Shown piece after piece: positions 25,738-35,003 of a stretch of 49,760 nucleotides of DNA; position 1 is the first letter of the stretch; each line of letters opens with the position of its first letter. Both the position numbers and the translations under genes were made by a program. Source of the stretch: an uncultured Desulfovibrionaceae bacterium (GTDB taxonomy: Bacteria; Desulfobacterota; Desulfovibrionia; Desulfovibrionales; Desulfovibrionaceae); the NCBI GenBank assembly GCA_944325195.1, contig CALUZB010000010.1, forward strand, positions 1-49,760, in the 5' to 3' direction. The notes under the pieces are model-generated. The model was not told the origin of the DNA and did not search any database. It saw only the letters and a program-made list of their open reading frames with translations.

Positions 25738-26223
25738 CTACCGCACCAACCTGCGTCCGCTTACAAAACAATTAGCCCAATGCCGGTCAGTAACAGCATC
25801 TTCCCTTATCGTTGAACCGGTTTTCGGACTGTGCAGGAATTTGCCTTTTCCGGAATATATTCCAGTGTGCAAGCCTTTCTGCCATTTGGGCGCGAACACC
25901 ACAATATCACCCGCGCGCAAAGCCGAACGGGCGACTGCACTGCCGGCCTTGGCCTGCCCTGAGCTGGTACGCGGCAATTTAATTCCATGTTGCCGAAATA
26001 CCCAGTACACATATCCTGAACAGTCAAAGCCCTCGGACGGCGAACAACCGCCCCACTTATAGGGTTGCCCCAATTGAGCGCGAGCGGTTTTGACTATTGC
26101 TTCGCCGGCAGCAGAACTTCCACCACCATCTTCAATATACGCACCACTCAAAGTGCAGCCCGCTGTGAGCATAAGCAGGCATAAAACAAAGCCAATACGG
26201 ATATAATGAGCCGATAAGCGCAT
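25738..26223 (-). CDS. NlpC/P60 family lipoprotein (cell-wall endopeptidase)
   Basis: 161 aa. Lipoprotein signal with lipobox LTAGC (Cys23). The papain-like NlpC/P60 domain fills the rest: QLGQPYKWGGCSPSEGFDCSG with catalytic Cys68, the AGDIVVF strand, and His119 (GLHTGIYSG), with His131 in a KFLHSP segment. It cleaves peptidoglycan stem peptides in the envelope. I start at ATG 26223 rather than the upstream GTG because GGGGGA is then 5-6 bases away and the start falls next to the stop codon of the preceding gene (1-base gap). Last gene of a tight coaBC operon. Confidence 0.88.
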   Translation of the reverse strand: MRLSAHYIRIGFVLCLLMLTAGCTLSGAYIEDGGGSSAAGEAIVKTARAQLGQPYKWGGCSPSEGFDCSGYVYWVFRQHGIKLPRTSSGQAKAGSAVARSALRAGDIVVFAPKWQKGLHTGIYSGKGKFLHSPKTGSTIREDAVTDRHWANCFVSGRRLVR

Positions 26224-26224
26224 A

Positions 26225-27010
26225 TTATCCCCCACGCCATAGAGATTTGATAAAAGGGCTTAGAAAATTAAGACATGCCGCAAATTCCTGTTCAGCCTCA
26301 AGACTGTGCAAAGTCGGCAAAATTAAATGCAGCCGCCCCTGCACACTGATAAAAGTGTATTTTACATATTCAGCTCCCGGGCATGCATCTGCGAGAGCTT
26401 CCGGCCCGAACAACAGCACAAAACTGGGGGAAAGCCATTTAAGCCCCTGGAAAAAGTACTCTCGTTCATCTGACGTGGACGTGTCCGGCCGACTGCGGTG
26501 CGGCCAGAAATTATTGCTCCCCGCTGGGAGGTTCAAAGCGCCGATTATCTTTCTGATTAAATTGGAACGGGTTTTTGAACTTTCCCCCGCCAAGTCAAGT
26601 CCGGCTTCCGGATAAGTCCAAAGCAGGGGTCGGCCCGGTTTTGCCTTGGCGGCATATTGCGCCCAAGGCTGTTTCAGACCGCCGGCCCAGCCTGACTGCA
26701 GAGGCTCAGACCTTGTATCCGCCACAGCACGAGAGGCCACCGTTACCGCCGGAACTTGTCGGACGCTTACCTGTTCACTCACCGGCTCTCTATCCGCTGG
26801 GAGGGAGATTTCCCGCCGGGAATCGGCTGCATCAGGTTGTTTGGAAAAAGCTTTCAGGTCAGGCCTGTTTGTTTTGACATCGGCTTGCCGCAATTCATTT
26901 ATATATTCCAAGACAGGCGAGCCCTGAGGGGCATAAATCAAATTCAACCCCTGCCCACTTAACGGACGCCAGCACTCCGGCATGGTCAACGATTGAGAAA
27001 TACGTCCCAT
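26225..27010 (-). CDS. conserved-looking protein of unknown function in the coaBC operon
   Basis: About 261 aa. The N-terminal half is low in pattern and rich in Pro/Arg/Ala. The C-terminal half is compact: PLLWTYPEAGLDLAGESSKT, NLIRKIIGALNLPAGSNNFWP, YFFQGLKWLSPSFVLLFGPE and YTFISVQGRLHLILPTLHSL. The spacing (a Trp-Tyr-Pro start, an SNNFWP turn, an LFG strand, a closing LPTLHSL) is reminiscent of the uracil-DNA-glycosylase fold but not enough to name it. It overlaps the end of coaBC by 25 bases; a start at ATG 26983, directly after the coaBC stop, is equally possible. Function unknown. Confidence 0.6.
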   Translation of the reverse strand: MGRISQSLTMPECWRPLSGQGLNLIYAPQGSPVLEYINELRQADVKTNRPDLKAFSKQPDAADSRREISLPADREPVSEQVSVRQVPAVTVASRAVADTRSEPLQSGWAGGLKQPWAQYAAKAKPGRPLLWTYPEAGLDLAGESSKTRSNLIRKIIGALNLPAGSNNFWPHRSRPDTSTSDEREYFFQGLKWLSPSFVLLFGPEALADACPGAEYVKYTFISVQGRLHLILPTLHSLEAEQEFAACLNFLSPFIKSLWRGG

Positions 27011-28203
27011 ATCTTCCAAGCCGTATCAGCTTTGCCCAGCACAGGCATATCTGTAATCCGACCGCTTTTTTCAATAACAGATACTTGATTGTTTTCGCTC
27101 TCAAAGCCTATACCGGGTTTCCCTACAATATTTGCCACTATCATATCCGCATTTTTGGACGCAAGCTTTTTCAGCGCATTACTTTTGAGTTCAGAAGTTT
27201 CCGCCGCAAAAACAATAGTGGATTGCCGGTTGCTTTTAAGTTGCCCGAGAGTAGCTGCGATATCAGGGTTGCCGACAAGTTTCAGCAAAGTCCCCTCCCC
27301 CAACTGTTCCTTTTTTAACTTTTCCGTTCCCTGCTCTTGGGGGCGGAAGTCGCACACTGCCGCAGCAAAACAACCCAACGAACAGTCCGGCCATAATTTC
27401 CGGCATGCAGCCGCCATTTCCTGCGCACTTTCCACGTTCAGCCGCTTAATATCCGTCGGAAGCCAAGGTACGCCGGGGCCACACACAGCTTTAACCTCGG
27501 CACCGCGCAACCAGGCAGCCACAGCCAGAGCAGCCCCCATCAGCCCCGATGAGGGATTGCTTATAAAGCGCACTCCATCCCAAAATTCACGGGTGGGTCC
27601 GATAGTGATAAGCAAACTCTGTCCGGACAGATCGCGCGGCCCCAGCAGCCGCAGAGTCGCCATATAAATATCGCGCACATCAGCCAGGCGGCCCTGTCCC
27701 TCTTCCCCACAGGCCGTTTGCCCGAAAACAGGCTCAACCACTGTAAAACCATATTCCTTCAACAGCCCCAAATTGGCTTGGGTGGCCGGGTTAGCCCACA
27801 TACGCGGGTGCATGGCCGGGGCAATCAGCTTTGGTTTATCACAGGCCAAAGCCTGAGCGGAAAGTATTTCCGACGCGTCACCGGCGGCCAGACGGCTAAT
27901 GGTGCTGGCGGTGGCGGGGAGAATAACCATGCCGTCCACCTGTCGCCCCGGCTCCAGATGAGCAAAAATATCATCCTGCCCGAACATCCCCCCATATACC
28001 TTTTCAGCCCCCAAGGACAGGTAGGCCAAAGGCGTTACAAACTCCTTGGCTGCGGCAGTAAGAGTGACCGTAAGGCCGATTCCCAGGCTTTTCCAGGCAC
28101 GCAACAATTCCAGGGTCTTATATGCGGCAACCGAACCGCACACGCACATATGCAGTTTTTTGCCCGCGAACCAATCGAACTTTAAATATGGTTGCTTCAG
28201 CAT
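26986..28203 (-). CDS. coaBC: phosphopantothenoylcysteine decarboxylase/synthase
   Basis: 405 aa bifunctional enzyme of coenzyme A synthesis. N-terminal flavoprotein CoaC half: the MCVCGSVAAYKTLELLR start, LPATASTISRLAAGDASEIL and PAMHPRMWANPATQANL; the active-site Cys is in QTACGEEGQGRL. C-terminal CoaB half: the ITIGPTREFWDGVRFISNPS dimer/CTP segment with SSGLMG, AAVCDF and IVFAAETSE. Its ATG is separated by a single base from the stop codon of the preceding lipoprotein gene. The usual PAMN motif reads PAMH here, an atypical residue in a flavin-binding motif. Confidence 0.95.
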   Translation of the reverse strand: MLKQPYLKFDWFAGKKLHMCVCGSVAAYKTLELLRAWKSLGIGLTVTLTAAAKEFVTPLAYLSLGAEKVYGGMFGQDDIFAHLEPGRQVDGMVILPATASTISRLAAGDASEILSAQALACDKPKLIAPAMHPRMWANPATQANLGLLKEYGFTVVEPVFGQTACGEEGQGRLADVRDIYMATLRLLGPRDLSGQSLLITIGPTREFWDGVRFISNPSSGLMGAALAVAAWLRGAEVKAVCGPGVPWLPTDIKRLNVESAQEMAAACRKLWPDCSLGCFAAAVCDFRPQEQGTEKLKKEQLGEGTLLKLVGNPDIAATLGQLKSNRQSTIVFAAETSELKSNALKKLASKNADMIVANIVGKPGIGFESENNQVSVIEKSGRITDMPVLGKADTAWKIWDVFLNR

Positions 28204-28204
28204 G

Positions 28205-28780
28205 TTATTCGCTCAAGCCTGCTTCACTCAGCCCACTGCCGCCTTGGGTTTGGGGAGTGGAGTTGGAAGGCTGGTAAGAGTCGGTGGTTTCCGGCTGCGA
28301 TTGTCTTTCCTCGTAAGTTTCAATCGCTTCTGCCGGAGCCGGACTTTTCGGCATAGTCGGCGGCATGGTGAACCCGTTCATCCGGGGGCAGACCCAAACG
28401 CGCATGGCGGTACTGGTTAACGAGTCTGCAAAACTCATCACACAAATCCTATCACCCTTGCTGAATACCAACATGCCGTTTTTATGTTTATAAACAGCCA
28501 AGGGCGACCAACCCTGATTATGCATATTATACAGGCAAGCGTTAATCAGAGAGAGCCATTCCACATTACCGGAAAAACGCATATATCCGGAGCGGACATT
28601 ACCGTCAGTGACAATTTCCGTGGCATCCTTTTCAATGCCCATATCTTTGGGAATGGGAATATCATTGAATTCAGCAGTGTAAGTATCAGTGACATCTGCA
28701 CTTCCCCCGGAAAATCCGGCACAACCTGAAAACAAAGTATATAACAACACTACGACGAACAACAAGCTGATTTTTCGCAT
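28205..28780 (-). CDS. lipoprotein of unknown function
   Basis: 191 aa starting at MRKISLLFVVVLLYTLFSGC, a lipoprotein signal with lipobox FSGC. This start (28780) has AAGGGGA 6 bases upstream; the longer frame does not. The mature part holds a beta-rich FNDIPIPKDMGIEKDATEIV segment and GYMRFSGNVEWLSLINACLY, then VYKHKNGMLVFSKGDRICVM. This looks like a DUF4810/DVU-type envelope lipoprotein, but I cannot name the family. It ends in a Gln/Ser/Thr/Pro-rich, probably disordered tail. Directly upstream of coaBC in the same operon. Confidence 0.7.
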   Translation of the reverse strand: MRKISLLFVVVLLYTLFSGCAGFSGGSADVTDTYTAEFNDIPIPKDMGIEKDATEIVTDGNVRSGYMRFSGNVEWLSLINACLYNMHNQGWSPLAVYKHKNGMLVFSKGDRICVMSFADSLTSTAMRVWVCPRMNGFTMPPTMPKSPAPAEAIETYEERQSQPETTDSYQPSNSTPQTQGGSGLSEAGLSE

Positions 28781-28825
28781 GTCTGTCCCCTTAATAACAG
28801 TTAACACTGCCCAATGTTGTGAGCG

Positions 28826-30106
28826 CTATCTTGTAAAGGTCTGGCTGCGGTCCGGCCCAACGGATATCAGGCCGGCCTTCACCCCAACCAATTCCTCAAT
28901 ACGAGAAATGTAGGCACGGGCATTGACAGGTAAATCCGTCATGTTTTTGGCCCGGGTAATATCTTCACTCCAACCGGGCAAAGACTCATACACAGGTTCA
29001 ACCTCGGCTAATGCGGCTTCAGCCTGCGGCGGATATTGAATTTCCACTCCGCGATATTTATAGGCAACGCATATTTTCAGTTCTTCCAGGCCGGAAAGCA
29101 CATCCAATTTGGTAAGGGCCAGTTCGGTCAAACTATTCAAACGCACAGCCTCACGCACCAGTACGGCATCAAACCAACCGCAACGACGCACCCGTTTGGT
29201 GGTAGCTCCAATCTCGGCGCCTTGGGTTTGCAAATGCCGACCAATTGCGCAATCAAGCTGGGTTGGGAACGGACCGCCCCCCACCCGGGTGGTGTACGCC
29301 TTGACTATGCCGATTATTTTCTCCAACTCGCGCGGCCCCACCCCGGCACCGGCCGCCGCATTGCCTGCTATGGTATTCGATGAAGTCACAAACGGATAAG
29401 TTCCGTGGTCAATATCCAGATGCGTGCCTTGAGCGCCTTCAAACATCACATTTTTACCCTCAAGACAAGCTTGCTGCAATACACTGGAAACATCCGCCAG
29501 ATAGGGCGTTAACCGCCTGGCCAGAGGGATCAGCTCTTCCATTACCGCATCAGGACAGATCGGAGCACAATTGTACAGACCGGTGAGCAAGGCGTTTTTT
29601 TCAGCCAGGGCAATTTCCACCTTACGGCGCAGAAGCTCAAGGTCTTCCAAATCTGATGCACGCACCCCAATGCGGGTGATTTTATCTTCATATGCCGGAC
29701 CTATGCCCCGGCCGGTAGTACCGATTTTTTCCTCTTCCATTCTTGCGCCTTCGCGGGCCTGATCCAGGGCGCGGTGATAAGGCATAATCAAATGAGTTTT
29801 CCGGCTGATTTTCAAAAATGCAGGGCTCACATCCACGCCTTTTGAAGCCAGCGCATCGAGTTCCTGACAAAAAACAGCCGGATCGAGCACAACTCCATTC
29901 CCGATCAGGCACACCTTGCCCTTATGCAGAATTCCGGACGGGATCAGGTGCAGAATGTATTCTTCACCATTCACAATCACTGTGTGCCCAGCATTATTAC
30001 CGCCTTGGAAGCGTACAATGTAGTCAGATTGAGCCGACAGCAGATCAACAATTTTACCCTTGCCCTCATCCCCCCATTGGGCACCGATAATCACCATGTT
30101 TGACAT
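28826..30106 (-). CDS. purA: adenylosuccinate synthetase
   Basis: 426 aa, normal length. It joins IMP and aspartate with GTP in AMP synthesis. Motifs: [20 protein letters not shown] (P-loop with the catalytic Asp), GGNNAGHT with the catalytic His, [51 protein letters not shown] and LTKLDVL near the C-terminus. The start is placed at MSNMVIIG (ATG 30106), where TTGGAG lies 6 bases upstream. Head of the purA - lipoprotein - coaBC - unknown - NlpC row on the minus strand. Confidence 0.96.
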   Translation of the reverse strand: MSNMVIIGAQWGDEGKGKIVDLLSAQSDYIVRFQGGNNAGHTVIVNGEEYILHLIPSGILHKGKVCLIGNGVVLDPAVFCQELDALASKGVDVSPAFLKISRKTHLIMPYHRALDQAREGARMEEEKIGTTGRGIGPAYEDKITRIGVRASDLEDLELLRRKVEIALAEKNALLTGLYNCAPICPDAVMEELIPLARRLTPYLADVSSVLQQACLEGKNVMFEGAQGTHLDIDHGTYPFVTSSNTIAGNAAAGAGVGPRELEKIIGIVKAYTTRVGGGPFPTQLDCAIGRHLQTQGAEIGATTKRVRRCGWFDAVLVREAVRLNSLTELALTKLDVLSGLEELKICVAYKYRGVEIQYPPQAEAALAEVEPVYESLPGWSEDITRAKNMTDLPVNARAYISRIEELVGVKAGLISVGPDRSQTFTR

Positions 30107-30468
30107 TAAATACTCCAAGATGAATTTGCAAGCTTGACACGCCGCAAAGAGGTATTATAAATTATGTTAATAGCCGTACTGAACTCAGCTATTCCATAGG
30201 CCCGGACGACTGTTCCAAGCTGTTTTATTAAGCAACTAAAGCCTGAAAGTCAAATGCCTGTAATATAATTGAGGTTAAGGGGAATGGAAGTGCAGGGCGC
30301 CGGAGTTTCATTGTCCGACTCTGCAATGCCGAATCAACTGTTTAAGTCTTACAGCAGAAACTTTCTCTTCCCGCTCACGAGCGACGCGCTGCCTGATACG
30401 CCGGTCGGCTTCTAACTTTGAAATACTCCGCCCGTGAGCTCAACTCCCTGAATTAAGTTTATTTGCCT
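30107..30468. other. intergenic, divergent promoters of purA and the lytic transglycosylase
   Basis: No gene seen. AT-rich patches around 30150-30270 are promoter-like on both strands. No purine riboswitch or PurR box that I can recognise. Confidence 0.35.
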
Positions 30469-31962
30469 ATGAAATTTTCTGTGCTTTCTCAACCCTCTTG
30501 CAAAGTCATCCTTCGGCTTGTTGCCGGCCTCCTGCTCCTGACAGGTTTGATCGGCTTTGCTTTGTATACCGGCTCCGGAAAAGCAGTTCGCCCCCAAAAT
30601 GACGTCAAAGTGTTTATCCCCGGAGGCTTTGCCTGGCAACACAACTTCAAGGCCGCAATTCTGGGCGACACGGAACTTTTCCCGTTACTTAAGGTGGCCG
30701 TGCCGCCTAAAGCGCGTATGGCCGGCTTGCTTTCCCCCTATGGCGACGGATTTGACCGCGACCTGCTGGAACGCTTTGCCCATGACTACGGGTTCAGCCT
30801 CCAATTTACGGAAGTGGTAAGCTTCGACCATGCCTGCGCGCTTTTAAGTCAAGGCAAGGTGGATTTGGCCGCCGGCTTCACCGCTCCGGCGGACTATGCC
30901 GATGAAGCGCAAGTAAACAACCTTTCCTTAGGGCCTGCTTATCAGAAAGTCTCTCCTGTGCTCCTTTCCGTTGGCAAAACCAGAAGCAATGAGAGCGAGC
31001 TGATGGTAATTGATCCCGAGCTTACCGAAGTGGTTCAGAATTCCACCGCAGCCTTGAAAAAAAAGCCGTTGTCTGATGATGTTTCCGATTTGGTGACCTA
31101 TCTTGAGCAGGGGCAAACCGGTTATGCCCTGATAGATAACGCTTACCTCAGTATGTTGCGCCCCCTGTTCAATGACGTCAAAACCAGTGTGCGCTCTTTA
31201 AGCGGCAGTATCTCTCATCACTGGATATGGCGAAACGACAACACCCTTCCGGCGCTCTCTCTGGCTGCCTTCTGGAAAGACAAAACCACTGACCGCTATT
31301 TAGAAGATCTGCACGAAAAATATCGGGCATTTTTACCCTCACGGCCAAGTAAAAGCAGAACGATGGCTCTGATCAAAGGCCTGGAACTGGAGCTGGAACA
31401 ATATCATAATGCAATTAACGATGCTGCCCGTGAATTCAATATAGACCCATTGCTGCTTACCGCCGTCATGTACCAGGAATCGGAGTTCAAGCATACCACA
31501 GGCCAAACCGGGCAGGGACTGATGCAGCTTACGGAATCTACTGCCGTTTCACTGGGTGTGGATGCCTATGAGCCGTCCTCGAATATCAGAGGCGGGGCCA
31601 AATACCTGCGCTCAATTTTCGATTCACTGCCCAAAGAGCTGGCCTATTGGGACAAATGGTTCCTGACTCTTGCCGGGTATAATCAGGGGCCGGGAACATT
31701 GAATTCAGCAATGCGCATAGCAGAGCGCAACAATGAAGAGCTTAGCTGGCGGGCGGTGAAAGAAGCATATTTATACATGGAAAATCATCCGGGAGAAGCG
31801 AACCGCAGCCGCGTAAGAGGCAAGCAGGTAGTAAACTATGTTCAGAATATCCGTTATTACTACTACGTATTAAATGGGCTGGTCATTCTTGACAGACCCG
31901 AAGCTCAACACCTTACCCCGCTTCTGGCCGGCGTCGGAGCCATGCAGCCCCTGGGCATGTGA
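30469..31962 (+). CDS. MltF-like membrane-bound lytic murein transglycosylase
   Basis: About 497 aa. Signal/anchor segment LRLVAGLLLLTGLIGFALYT near the start. Then a periplasmic solute-binding (SBP_bac_3) domain, with LLSPYGDGFDRDLLERFAHD, YGFSLQFTEV and LLSQGKVDLAAGF. Then a C-terminal SLT domain: NIDPLLLTAVMYQESEFKHT with catalytic Glu337, GLMQLTESTAVSLGV, NIRGGAKYLRSIF and LAGYNQGPGTLNSA. This is the MltF layout; it cuts glycan strands of peptidoglycan to 1,6-anhydro ends. I take ATG 30469; the ribosome binding site is weak. The last 93 bases overlap the antiparallel gene at 31870. Confidence 0.88.
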   Translation: MKFSVLSQPSCKVILRLVAGLLLLTGLIGFALYTGSGKAVRPQNDVKVFIPGGFAWQHNFKAAILGDTELFPLLKVAVPPKARMAGLLSPYGDGFDRDLLERFAHDYGFSLQFTEVVSFDHACALLSQGKVDLAAGFTAPADYADEAQVNNLSLGPAYQKVSPVLLSVGKTRSNESELMVIDPELTEVVQNSTAALKKKPLSDDVSDLVTYLEQGQTGYALIDNAYLSMLRPLFNDVKTSVRSLSGSISHHWIWRNDNTLPALSLAAFWKDKTTDRYLEDLHEKYRAFLPSRPSKSRTMALIKGLELELEQYHNAINDAAREFNIDPLLLTAVMYQESEFKHTTGQTGQGLMQLTESTAVSLGVDAYEPSSNIRGGAKYLRSIFDSLPKELAYWDKWFLTLAGYNQGPGTLNSAMRIAERNNEELSWRAVKEAYLYMENHPGEANRSRVRGKQVVNYVQNIRYYYYVLNGLVILDRPEAQHLTPLLAGVGAMQPLGM

Positions 31963-32256
31963 CGAGTCTGTTAACTCATCCTCGGAAGCGCTTTCAAATG
32001 TGAACTCCGGCCAGGGATTTTCCCCTTTGGATTTAAGCATGCTTTTCCGTTTTAAATTCTCCGCCCAGTTATAATTGAACAACTGATTTTTCCAACGTAA
32101 AGCCTGGACCATTCCCAGCATTAACACCGCCTCTTCCCAGTCTTTGGTAGGCTCGAAATTTTCAACCTGACGGGCAAGCTTATCCCACAACCCGGTAAGA
32201 GAGGCTTCATCATACACATCCAATTGTTTGGCCAACCGGCGCAAGGCATTTTCCAT
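31870..32256 (-). CDS. protein of unknown function, about 128 aa
   Basis: Helical protein: ENALRRLAKQLDVYDEASLT, GLWDKLARQVENFEPTKDWE, EAVLMLGMVQALRWKNQLFN, then NWAENLKRKSM and a charged tail. I do not recognise the family. Starts at ATG 32256 (AGAG-type site). Its 3' end runs 93 bases into the 3' end of the lytic transglycosylase gene on the other strand. Both frames keep good codon character across the overlap, so I accept both. Confidence 0.6.
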   Translation of the reverse strand: MENALRRLAKQLDVYDEASLTGLWDKLARQVENFEPTKDWEEAVLMLGMVQALRWKNQLFNYNWAENLKRKSMLKSKGENPWPEFTFESASEDELTDSSHAQGLHGSDAGQKRGKVLSFGSVKNDQPI

Positions 32257-32629
32257 ATTCAACGTCTCTGCTCATCGTTAAAGCATTATCGCTTCTAAGG
32301 TTATCACGTTGCAACATACACAAGTTGCGGGACGAACACAACCAAAATTGACCGGGAGAATTCAGCGATGTTTTTCTGTCTGTTGGGAATACAAACCATT
32401 CCGACGGCAACCAAAAACGTCTTGGCGTGAATTTCGCTCTCCCAAAGCAAACTAACTTTAAAATTGCGTGCAACTTCAAGCATACACCAGGCCGGTTCAA
32501 GTCGCAGCAAATGTATTATGCCTTATTTCAGTCTCGCCTGACCATTCTCACAGTTGATTGTTAAATGCCCGACATCATGCAAAGACCCGCTTTCACATTG
32601 GTACGTCATTTGAACTTCAGACAATAAAA
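32257..32629. other. intergenic, no gene recognised
   Basis: Contains no frame with family resemblance. Two overlapping minus-strand frames of about 70-95 codons (CLKLHAILKLVCFGRAKFTP and others) look like chance. The terminator of the SDR unit lies at its right end. Confidence 0.35.
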
Positions 32630-32657
32630 CAGCAAGCGGCCGCTGAGTCGCTTGCTG
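32630..32657 (-). terminator. rho-independent terminator of the APC/SDR operon
   Basis: Arms CAGCAAGCG (32630-32638) / CGCTTGCTG (32649-32657). On the minus strand the hairpin is followed by TTTTATTGTC. It lies 30 bases past the stop codon of the last SDR gene. Confidence 0.85.
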
Positions 32658-32687
32658 CAGACTGCCTGACCTGCGCCAAGGTTTAAC

Positions 32688-33434
32688 TCAGGTAAAGACG
32701 GCTCCCCCATTAGGACTGATGATCTGGCCACAGAAGAAATTGCCTTCATCCGATGCCAAAAGCAAGGCCGCTGCCGCAATTTCTTCTACTTTTCCCAGGC
32801 GTTGCAGAGGAATGTTTTTTTCTTTTTCAAGCCACTCCGGGTCCATATCGGCCAAAATCATATCTGTTTCAATCGGTCCGGGGGCAATGCTGTTGACCAG
32901 GATATCCGGGGCAAGCTCATAGGCGAGGCAACGCGAAAGTCCGTTCAGGCCGGTTTTAGCGGTTACATAGGGGATATAGTTGGCTCTGCCTTTAAAGCTT
33001 AATTCTGAAGTGATATTAATGATTTTTCCCACCGGTTCTTTCGATATTAATGGAATGAAATTTTTGCAGAATAGAAATACTCCGCGCAAATCACAATTCA
33101 ACACCCGATCAAATTCCTCAACCGGCATGTCAACGCAAGGAAGCTCTTCGCCTATAGTACCCGCGTTGTTAACCAGAATATTCACTCTGCCGAAACTGTT
33201 CTTCACCTCATCGCGCAGCCTGACGATCGCCGCCTGATCTGCGGAATCTGTCTGGCTCATCAGCACTTTTGCCCCCAAAGCTTCAAGTTCAGCTTTGGTT
33301 TCCAGCGCTGCCTGCTGATTGCGATGATAAGTGAAGATTATATCTGCGCCCGCCCGGGCAAAGGCCACGGCAATGCCTTTTCCTATGCCCCGACTGGCGC
33401 CTGTGACCAACGCTACTCTATTTTTAAGTTTCAT
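32688..33434 (-). CDS. short-chain dehydrogenase/reductase (SDR 1)
   Basis: 248 aa classical SDR. NAD(P)-binding TGASRGIG at about residue 11, LVNNAGT near 88, the catalytic triad ITSELS, then YVTAK, and the PG motif IAPGPIETDM. The AFARAGADIIFTYHRN loop after the first strand (basic/His) suggests NADP preference. Acts as an oxidoreductase on an alcohol or ketone; FabG-like in sequence but probably not the essential FabG, given its context with the permease and two other SDR genes. Last gene of the row, 170 bases after SDR 2. Confidence 0.85.
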   Translation of the reverse strand: MKLKNRVALVTGASRGIGKGIAVAFARAGADIIFTYHRNQQAALETKAELEALGAKVLMSQTDSADQAAIVRLRDEVKNSFGRVNILVNNAGTIGEELPCVDMPVEEFDRVLNCDLRGVFLFCKNFIPLISKEPVGKIINITSELSFKGRANYIPYVTAKTGLNGLSRCLAYELAPDILVNSIAPGPIETDMILADMDPEWLEKEKNIPLQRLGKVEEIAAAALLLASDEGNFFCGQIISPNGGAVFT

Positions 33435-33604
33435 ATCTGCTACCTCCCGTATTCAATGCGGTAATTACAATATATCAGTGAAATCCGTCCGGCGGACAAC
33501 CTATATACCAGCCGATCCGACGCTTAACAGCCTGTACATCAGCGCCTGCTTCTTTACGGCGGTATCTTACAGGCAGTTGTCGGAACCTTTATTGAAGTTA
33601 TGCG

Positions 33605-34387
33605 CTAAACGTAATAGGGCGTTGTTCGATAATCGCCTCCACTTACCTGAATGTGCCTGCCGGAAAGGCCACGGCCACCGGCCGCCGTTGCCATAAATAC
33701 CGCCATGCCCGCAATTTCAGCAGGCGTTCCGATGCGGTGCATGGGAATGCTTTGCGCATACATTTCACAAACTTCATCGTAAGATACACCGAGATCATCA
33801 GCATCCACCTGCAACTGAGCCGTACGAATCACTCCGGGCACAATAATACACACGTTCACTCCATGTTGTCGGTATTCGCGGGCCAGATACTGTCCCACGG
33901 TAAGCAGACCTGATTTGGAGGCTCCGTAACCGGAAGCGTTATTCCAGCCCAGAGTACCCAAAAATGAGCTGATAATGATAATTGTGCCGCTTTTGCGGGC
34001 GGCCATTCCGGGCAAAGCGGCACGCATGGCCTCTATATGCCCGCTGAGATTGATTTTCACCTGATGCCACCAGTTTTCTTCAGGCTGCTCCAGGAAAGGC
34101 TTCATATCAATACCGGCCCCATTACACACCAGCACGTCCAACCGGCCATACTTTTCGCAAGTTTCCTGAACAATACGTTCGCCCACACCGGGCTCGGCCA
34201 GACTGCCCATTACCGGCAAGGCATTGGTTCTGGCCGCCACTTTTTCCACTTTATCATTGAGAACCCGCCCGTTAATCGCCAGCCTGCAACCCTCCGCGGC
34301 AAAGGCATCGGCCATGGCCTCACCTATGCCTTGAGTTCCGCCGGTGACGAGCACCACCTTATTCTCCAATTCCTTATATTTCTGCAT
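33605..34387 (-). CDS. short-chain dehydrogenase/reductase (SDR 2)
   Basis: 260 aa classical SDR. TGGTQGIG cofactor motif, LVCNGAG in place of NNAG, IISSFLG, and active-site YGASK. It ends in a GGRGLSGRHIQVSGGDYR tail typical of the family. Separated by 10 bases from the SDR-like gene upstream, so co-transcribed. Substrate unknown. Confidence 0.85.
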   Translation of the reverse strand: MQKYKELENKVVLVTGGTQGIGEAMADAFAAEGCRLAINGRVLNDKVEKVAARTNALPVMGSLAEPGVGERIVQETCEKYGRLDVLVCNGAGIDMKPFLEQPEENWWHQVKINLSGHIEAMRAALPGMAARKSGTIIIISSFLGTLGWNNASGYGASKSGLLTVGQYLAREYRQHGVNVCIIVPGVIRTAQLQVDADDLGVSYDEVCEMYAQSIPMHRIGTPAEIAGMAVFMATAAGGRGLSGRHIQVSGGDYRTTPYYV

Positions 34388-34397
34388 GGCTGACTCC

Positions 34398-35003
34398 TTA
34401 TTCTTCAGCAGACAGGGCTATTAACTGGGCCGAAACGTATTGACCCTCCGCCAGCAAATAATCACAAGTGGCATTTATAGCTTCAAAATCAAACGGAAGG
34501 CCCGCATAAATGCCGTTTACACAAACCCGGGCGGCCGCTACCTCAGCTCCAAAGCTTTTTAAAAAACCGTGCAGCGAGCCGGCGGCAGTAGCTTCCACCA
34601 CACAGTCTCCTTTAATCCGATTGAAATCGGGGGTAATGACCATTATCCGCCCTTCCTGCCGGGCAACCATCTTCCGGCCGCAAGCATAGCAAATATTGGT
34701 TGCATATCTCAGCCATGCATCCAAACGCGCCTGCCAGATATCCGGAGCCGCGTCCAGGAATGGAACACCAGGCAGTTGAAAGGCTGTGCTGACCAGCAGC
34801 CCGAAAACATCTCCTTTCTCTGCCTCTATGCGCCCTACCAGGGCCATGACTTCAGAGCGATTCATCAGGTTGCAGACGTAATCCACGCCCTCACCGCCAC
34901 AGGCTGAAATGCCTGTTATCTGCCAGCCCTTGTTTGCCAGCGCTTTGGCAGCGCTGCTCCCGGCTTCGCTTAAAATATCTGCAATTAAAATGTGCTTAGT
35001 CAT
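34398..35003 (-). CDS. SDR-like protein without the catalytic Tyr/Lys (SDR 3)
   Basis: 201 aa, Rossmann-like: it begins HILIADILSEAGSSAAKALA, has a LLVSTAFQLPG strand where NNAG sits in SDRs, MVITPDFNRIKGD in the serine region and VVEATAAGSLHGFLKS where YxxxK is expected. The glycine-rich cofactor motif and the Tyr/Lys pair are absent, so it is probably a non-catalytic partner or a protein of changed role. Start at 35003 with GGAGGG upstream, overlapping the permease stop codon by 8 bases (translational coupling). Confidence 0.75.
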   Translation of the reverse strand: MTKHILIADILSEAGSSAAKALANKGWQITGISACGGEGVDYVCNLMNRSEVMALVGRIEAEKGDVFGLLVSTAFQLPGVPFLDAAPDIWQARLDAWLRYATNICYACGRKMVARQEGRIMVITPDFNRIKGDCVVEATAAGSLHGFLKSFGAEVAAARVCVNGIYAGLPFDFEAINATCDYLLAEGQYVSAQLIALSAEE

